Shown: one piece after another, positions 58,729-64,000 of the stretch
Numbering within the stretch: the first letter of the stretch is position 1
Layout of the letters: each line of letters opens with the position of its first letter
Assembly (NCBI GenBank): GCA_011317545.1
Contig: WUJK01000002.1
Span: 620,001 to 684,000, forward strand
DNA length: 64,000 bases
Source of the DNA: Coniella vitis
Taxonomy: Eukaryota > Ascomycota > Sordariomycetes > Diaporthales > Schizoparmaceae
Direction: 5' to 3'
Program-made: the position numbers and the translations under genes
Notes under the pieces: generated by a model
Told to the model about the DNA's origin: nothing
What the model saw: the letters and a program-made list of their open reading frames with translations, nothing else
Database searches by the model: none

Positions 58729-59635
58729 ATGATGGTCTTGTATGCATACATGAATGTGCGCGTGTGGTGGAATTTGAGTAGGTGTCTTGGGCTATCTCAA
58801 TGTGGTGTCGTTGGTTGGTCGGCCGGTTGGTGGACAGGCGGATTTTGGATCAATACAGTACTTCTAGAAGGCCCAGAAAGAAAGTGAACGAATGAAATGA
58901 ATGCGAAGAGGGGAGGCCTATGGATGAGGGAATTGATCATTTCGAGGCTGAGAGGGAGGTGGGCATTTTTCTACATTTACAAATGACGAAACAAAGAAGC
59001 AAACAAACATATGGAATATGTTGAAGGAGGGGGAAGTATGTAGCATGGTACGGCATGGTATGGCGCAAGGGCTCGGGTGTTTTTAACAAAAGAAAAGCAT
59101 AGAAAATGAAAGAGAAAAAGGTTGCTCATGCATTTTATTCCCCTCTTTCTTTTTCTCATCTCTTTTTTTTTTTTTATACCTGATCATGAATAAACCTTGC
59201 ATAAAATCAATTTAATAGGATGTATTTGTATTTCAAGGACGTAACCACAAGTAAGAATCCATTGAGCGTCGAGGAGGACTTTGAAGTCATTATAGGTAAC
59301 TTGGCGGCTCGATGTTTCTCGTAGCATATCGACTGAGGAGAACGACTTTCATTTCTTGGAGATGGATGGATTCGTTATGGTGATTCAAATATGTATATGA
59401 TGGTATCTTTGACGAAAAGAGAAAAAAAAAAGAAGAAGAAGAAGAAAGAGGCCGTTGAAAGGATTGCTGGGGTATCATCACGTATATGATAATACGACAA
59501 GCAGCCCAGAAAGCAAGCGTTGCAACTCGCACATGTCCGAATTATTGCTCAACAACTTCCCCTAGGTATGGCTTTCGCCCGTATACAAAGTACCTGTGAT
59601 CATGGTAATAGAGGGAAAAGATTAGCATATATATG

Positions 59636-59677
<42 letters not shown>

Positions 59678-59688
59678 ATGTAGAAGAC
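58729..59688. other. Intergenic between convergent threonine synthase and methyltransferase genes
   Basis: No gene is seen. A T-run lies at 59163-59175, and a compound (AT)n/(TG)n microsatellite runs from 59626 to 59680, just beyond the methyltransferase stop. Confidence 0.5.
59626..59680. repeat. Compound (AT)n-(TG)n microsatellite
   Basis: AT repeats to about 59652 continue directly into about 14 TG units. It probably lies in the 3' UTR of the methyltransferase gene. Confidence 0.85.
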
Positions 59689-61969
59689 TTAAGCATCTGA
59701 GCGGTAGTACTTGACATGACCGACGAGAAGGATAAAAACGGAAGAAAAAAAAAAAAAAAAAAAAAGAAGGAGACAAAAGAACAAAGCAGGGAGAAAAAAA
59801 AAAGGTAATAGAAAAAAAAAAGAAATACGTACCACGGCACGAAGCCATGAATCGACGTATCCCGCACATCGTGCTTTGTGCGGCGCACCACGTCCTCAAT
59901 CTCGTCGGGCGCCATGCCGAGGGCGCGAAAGAGCTTCCACGACGTGCCGCGGATGGCCTTGTCGGCGTTGGTCATTTGCCATTTGCCGAGGGTTTGGAAG
60001 CGGGGGTCGGCGGGCCAGGCGTTCACTGTTTGTTGTGTGGGCGGGGACGGTCACAGTCAGTCGGTCAGTCAGTCAGTCACACATGGGAATGGGCTGGGAA
60101 ATGGAGAGAGAAGAAGAGAAGAAGAAGAAGAAAGGGGGGGGGGGGCGGGGGGGAGAGAGAAGAGGAAAGAGAGAGAGACGAGGAAGGGCAGGTCATTGAG
60201 ACCAAGGAAGCAACATGCGAACGTCGATGCGAAAGACGAAGAAGATGAAGGCAAAAAAAAAAAAAAAAAAAGACTCAACTCGGACAAGGAACGACCTCCT
60301 CCACCACATCCACAAACCCAGCCTCCTTCAACATGTGCTGATACTTTTGGGTCACCAAAAAGTCTCTGCCGACCACCGCACCGGCCCGCAGCATCAGCGA
60401 CACCCACAACTCATTCGCCGTGCCGGCCGTCGTCCCATCGGTGGACAGCAGCTCAAACCCCGTGTCGTTGAACTCGATCCACCCGCCCGGCACAAGGTTA
60501 TCATAGGCCTTCCTGATCACCGTGCGGTGGTCGTCAAAACACGTAAAAACAAGCCTCATAAAGATAAAGTCAAAGGGCTCCGGGAAGATCCACTCGTCCG
60601 TCTCGGAGTTTTCCTTGATGAAGGAGACGTTGGGCGGCGCGTTGTCGGGCTGGATGAGGGACAGGTCGGTGCCGATGACGTTGGACTCGGGGTGCAGGTT
60701 GGCGAATTGGATGGCCCAGATGCCGGTGCCTGTGGCGATGTCGAGGACGTTCTTGGGGGAGACGACGGGGGCGCGGTGGAGGTTGCCGTCGAGGAGGAGG
60801 GTGACGAGGCGGTGTTGGAGGTCGAGACGGTCTTGTTCGGCCTGGTTGCGGGTGGTTTAGTATGGTTGGTCTGGTGGTTGTTGTCATTTGTTTGTATGCA
60901 AAAGACAGAGCTGACGATGTGCAGAGAGATCGTAACGGGTGACTCTGCCTCCTGTCTGGCATGATCTTCACACTCACTCCCACTCACTCACTCACAAACA
61001 AACAGCAGACGCTGACTTACCGCATCATTAGGAAAGAAATACCGGCCAGTACTGTGGTTGTGGAACGTCCTTCCAGACTCCTCGTCCAAAATCGAGCCAG
61101 GCTCAGCGACTGAAGCGCCAGATGGCATGCGCATGAGCTCTTCTGGCACGGGCTTGCCCTGTGCATAGAGGATATAGCCATTGCTGTTGGTTGTGGGAAC
61201 GACAAGGTTGGATATGTCAGCCTCGATTGTCTTGTATGGTGCTTCAGAATTGGTCAAAGTGGTTGTGCGCGTTCAAGACAAGAAGTGGGAATCATTGTGA
61301 GCAAGAGAAGAATGCTCTCCATCCTTCACGCGATGTGGCAAATGAAACGGAAAGCAGTGGCCAACAGACAGAAGAAACTCACAAGTCCATGGCGGGGATG
61401 GCCGGAACGGGGACGACGTCTGCTTGCTGGGAGACCATCACAGCACTTGGGGCCTGCGGGTAGTCCACGACAGCCGCCAGCGTCGGATGGGGTGATAAGC
61501 CAGAGGTTTGTGCCATTGGCGCGGCGGCACTGGAAGGTGGCAGATGGAAGCTCTGCGGCTGTTGTGGTGATGGTTGAAAATGGTGTTGATGCTGATCCGG
61601 TGGCGGTGAGTGGTAGTGATGCTGCTGCTGATACTGGTGGTGTCCAAGTCGTTTATGATGTTCTTCTTGAGAATGAGAGCCGTGACGAGACTGTTCATAC
61701 GAGGGAAACGGACCGTCCGCCTCGGCATCGATATCCGCGACAGGTAGCGAAGACCACGCCAATGGCGGCTCGCTTACCGCAAACGGAGCGGTGGTAACTT
61801 CATACGGATAGTATGCCGGAGCCGACGGCCCCGCCTCGGAAGCCACCCCGCTGGTGTTGGTGCTGGAGCTGGCGTTGGCCGTGGTGCCGGTCGCGGTAGT
61901 GGCAGCGTTGTTGTCCCGGCCGCCGTCTTGGGGATAGTAGACGTGGTGGTAGTTGGAGTAAGGATCCAT
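59689..61969 (-). CDS. LaeA/UMTA-type SAM-dependent methyltransferase
   Basis: Five minus-strand exons are proposed: 61383-61969, 61021-61183, 60286-60841, 59829-60025 and 59689-59709, giving 507 residues. The first 195 residues are His/Gln/Pro/Ser-rich and probably disordered. The Rossmann core follows: motif I VLDIATGTGIWAIQFA near residues 282-297, then HPESNVIGTDLSLIQP, FDFIFMRLVF and YDNLVPGGWIEF. The C-terminal helices include WKLFRALGMAPDEIEDVV. This pattern matches the LaeA-like family of fungal class I methyltransferases, whose best-known member is a global regulator of secondary metabolism; most relatives are uncharacterised. Three junctions are weaker: the long intron 1 (199 nt), donor GTCCGA after Val-Val-Pro, and donor GTATTT before a seven-codon last exon with acceptor TCAAG. 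The C-terminal dozen residues are therefore tentative. Confidence 0.85.
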
Positions 61970-64000
61970 TGGGTGCTAGTCTGACGAATGTGCTGGTATT
62001 TATCTGTCGTTTCAGAGAGTCAGAAACATGCGCGTCTTCCTCTTCTTCGAATGTAGAAGAACACTGTCATTTGGCCATGTTATTGTTGTTGTTGCTGTTG
62101 TCCATTCCGAGCAAGCTTGCTTGGCAAAAGTGGTCCAGGAAGAAATGGTTTAGGAGCTAACAAAGAGGAAAGAAAGAAAGAAATTGGGCTAATCGTACGA
62201 GGCGTCGTGTAGACTTTTTCTCCTTTTTTCCTCTTTTTCCCTCCCAAAGCATTTCGTCAAATCCACACCTTTTCTTCACCTCCTCATTCAGATGGCGCTA
62301 GTTCTTGGAGGAGGTATATAATATCTTTGCTTATATAGTATGAATCCAGTAGAACTTGGGCTTTTGATTTTGAAAAAGACAGGCAATACCTGCATATTGG
62401 TGAGTTGGCAGCGCAGTTCCATTTCTACGCGAGTTGCTACGAGGTACTTGGCGCCAACCCTCGGCAATGAGTTGCCCATCAGTTGATTTGTGCCTTACAA
62501 ATAAAAATTCCGATTAGTGCTTTACTTCCTTTGGTATATATACATGACTTACTTGTCTCAGAGCACACATTTAACTTGATCGGCCGCCACTATGCTATCT
62601 TAGCATACCGCAGACTGTCTATGCAGGTGACATCTTACAGTATTTCGTTCTTTCTTTCTTTCTTTTGCCAAGGCCCCAATTCATAGAGTCTTTCAGTAAA
62701 TGGCGTGCGTCATAAAGCAGAACGGGGGTGCATGCAAAAGGAATAACACTTTCCGAATCCCGTCGCCCAATTATCCACATTTGTGCTGCGGAGTTGTGGT
62801 CAGCTCACTGAAGAGGGAACAAGGGGTCCCGATACGGTAAAGCAGAGAGTGAGTTGTGATTGGCCTTGAATTCTGGGTGAACGTAGGACAATGATAGGGA
62901 ACCTCACCTTATAATATCAAAGTTCGACATTTCAAAACAAAAAGGAAGGAGATTAATCATCAGGGTCATGTTCCCTTTTGGTGGCGGTGATGAACCTGTC
63001 CAGTGTGAAGTCTGGATCCTGAATAGTGCATTTATTTTTAGATCTGGGCTTGGTTTTCTCTATCCACCGCAGACCCTCGAGATGGGGCAGTCAGCAATAG
63101 TATTTTGGCTCTGTTTTACCTTCTTCTTCTTCTTCTTCTTCTTCTCCTTCTCCTTCGCGTTGCCACAATTGAGGCATAAACGTTCATCTGATACAACAAT
63201 AACACAGACTTGCAGAGCGACAAGTTAGAAAGTTTACAAGGAGGCAGAGAAAGGGGGGCGAAAAGCAGCAAGAGAAAAGAGAAGAGAAAGAAAAGAGGCG
63301 GTAGAGCCGACACGACGAGACAGATGCAGGTTATTTTGGTATTCTCAGTTGGTTTTGGTTGGTTTGGTGTTTCTGCTTTTGAACATCAGACACCATTGAA
63401 TCATTGGGCAGATCATCCCATAGTCTGAGACGAAGACGTTGTCGTTGGAGATGTGCAGGGTTTCCTGGTCCAAGGAAACCAATAATGTGTTTTGTAGACT
63501 TGCATGGTATGCAAGTGTTCTGAAGGCGAGAAGGTACGGATAGCCGCCAGGGAAGACGTACGGCGCTCCAGTATGTTAGAGAATAGATGTGTTATTCTCC
63601 TGTCTGCTGTAGCTCGTATGGAATGCGGGATGTTTGAGGCGAGTCCAGGTTGTCTTTTAGTCTGTGCTATTAAAAACCATTAAAAGCTGGCGAGATAAGA
63701 AAAGAAGAGAACGGTAGAACGAAAGAACAAAAGAAAGATAATTAACAACAATAATACAGCACAGTGCCATTCATCTGCGCTGACAATACAATAATTTGCA
63801 CTGACAATAACATGTTTACTATTACCCCCACGCTGCTGCGCGTTCGTCTGGATGTTCTCCATGTCCCACGATGATTGTCTAGGCCGTTGCAAGTGGCAAT
63901 AGTTTGAGTCAAGAATTGTTCAGACGATGCCAGGTGAGAAGGCACTAGATATCTTTGTCATCACTGCTTAATTGGGCTTTGCCACATAATCGCCAAGTAG
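61970..64000. other. Gene-free right end of the window (2.0 kb)
   Basis: No recognised gene. The left part is the methyltransferase promoter. A (TTC)n run lies near 63120-63148, and A/T-rich tracts occur near 62165-62240 and 63665-63760. Short frames exist but carry no motifs. Confidence 0.5.

Noticed and set aside
61200..61257. Alternative upstream start of methyltransferase exon 2 (frame beginning TNSEAPYK)
   Set aside because: No AG acceptor joins it in frame to exon 1; the acceptor before 61183 keeps frame and has a good branch-like CTGAC upstream.

Overview
The window looks like nuclear DNA of a filamentous ascomycete (Pezizomycotina, most likely Sordariomycetes). Genes carry short GT-AG introns, mostly 45-200 nt. 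Leaders are pyrimidine-rich, intergenic spaces are long, and the families are typical: fungal mechanosensitive channel, DASH subunit Dad1, Rho4, Tbf1-like telobox protein, LaeA-like methyltransferase and a PARP-E2 fusion. I saw no rRNA, tRNA, CRISPR array or intact transposon. All gene models were built by eye from reading frames, splice signals and remembered family motifs; no database search was run.

Layout. 0.36-2.2 kb: flavin-dependent NtaA/SnaA-type monooxygenase (+). 2.2-7.0 kb: gene-poor, with a 17-bp tandem repeat. 7.0-10.3 kb: EF-hand MscS-type channel (+). 10.8-12.0 kb: dienelactone hydrolase family protein (-). 13.2-17.0 kb: PARP catalytic domain fused to a UBE2Q-like E2 domain (+). 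18.1-23.3 kb: accessory-looking stretch with an orphan promoter and ORF stub, an APH-type kinase, a glutathione transferase and a cytochrome P450. The last three all lie on the minus strand among AT-rich, repeat-bearing DNA. 24.9-28.5 kb: TRFH/Myb telobox protein (-). 31.6-33.2 kb: aldehyde dehydrogenase (+). 34.5-35.4 kb: Dad1 with a long charged tail (+). 36.6-37.8 kb: Rho4 (-). 40.0-40.8 kb: elongin C (+). 41.6-43.6 kb: lariat debranching enzyme with an RGG tail (-). 47.5-50.3 kb: RTP1/TANGO6 (+). 50.9-51.2 kb: small secreted cysteine-repeat protein (-). 53.2-55.8 kb: disordered AT-hook protein with a ubiquitin-binding-like motif (+). 56.8-58.7 kb: threonine synthase (+). 59.7-62.0 kb: LaeA/UMTA-type methyltransferase (-). 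The last 2 kb have no recognisable gene.

Most genes are single-copy housekeeping functions (RNA lariat turnover, kinetochore, cell polarity, telomere/promoter binding, threonine synthesis, RNA polymerase II import) with no operon-like logic. The parts most worth a second look are the PARP-E2 fusion with a non-Glu third triad position, the cysteine-repeat secreted peptide with a Kex2-like site, the ubiquitin-motif/AT-hook protein, the tailed Dad1, the 18-23 kb accessory stretch, and a short CATAGTA motif that recurs only between genes.
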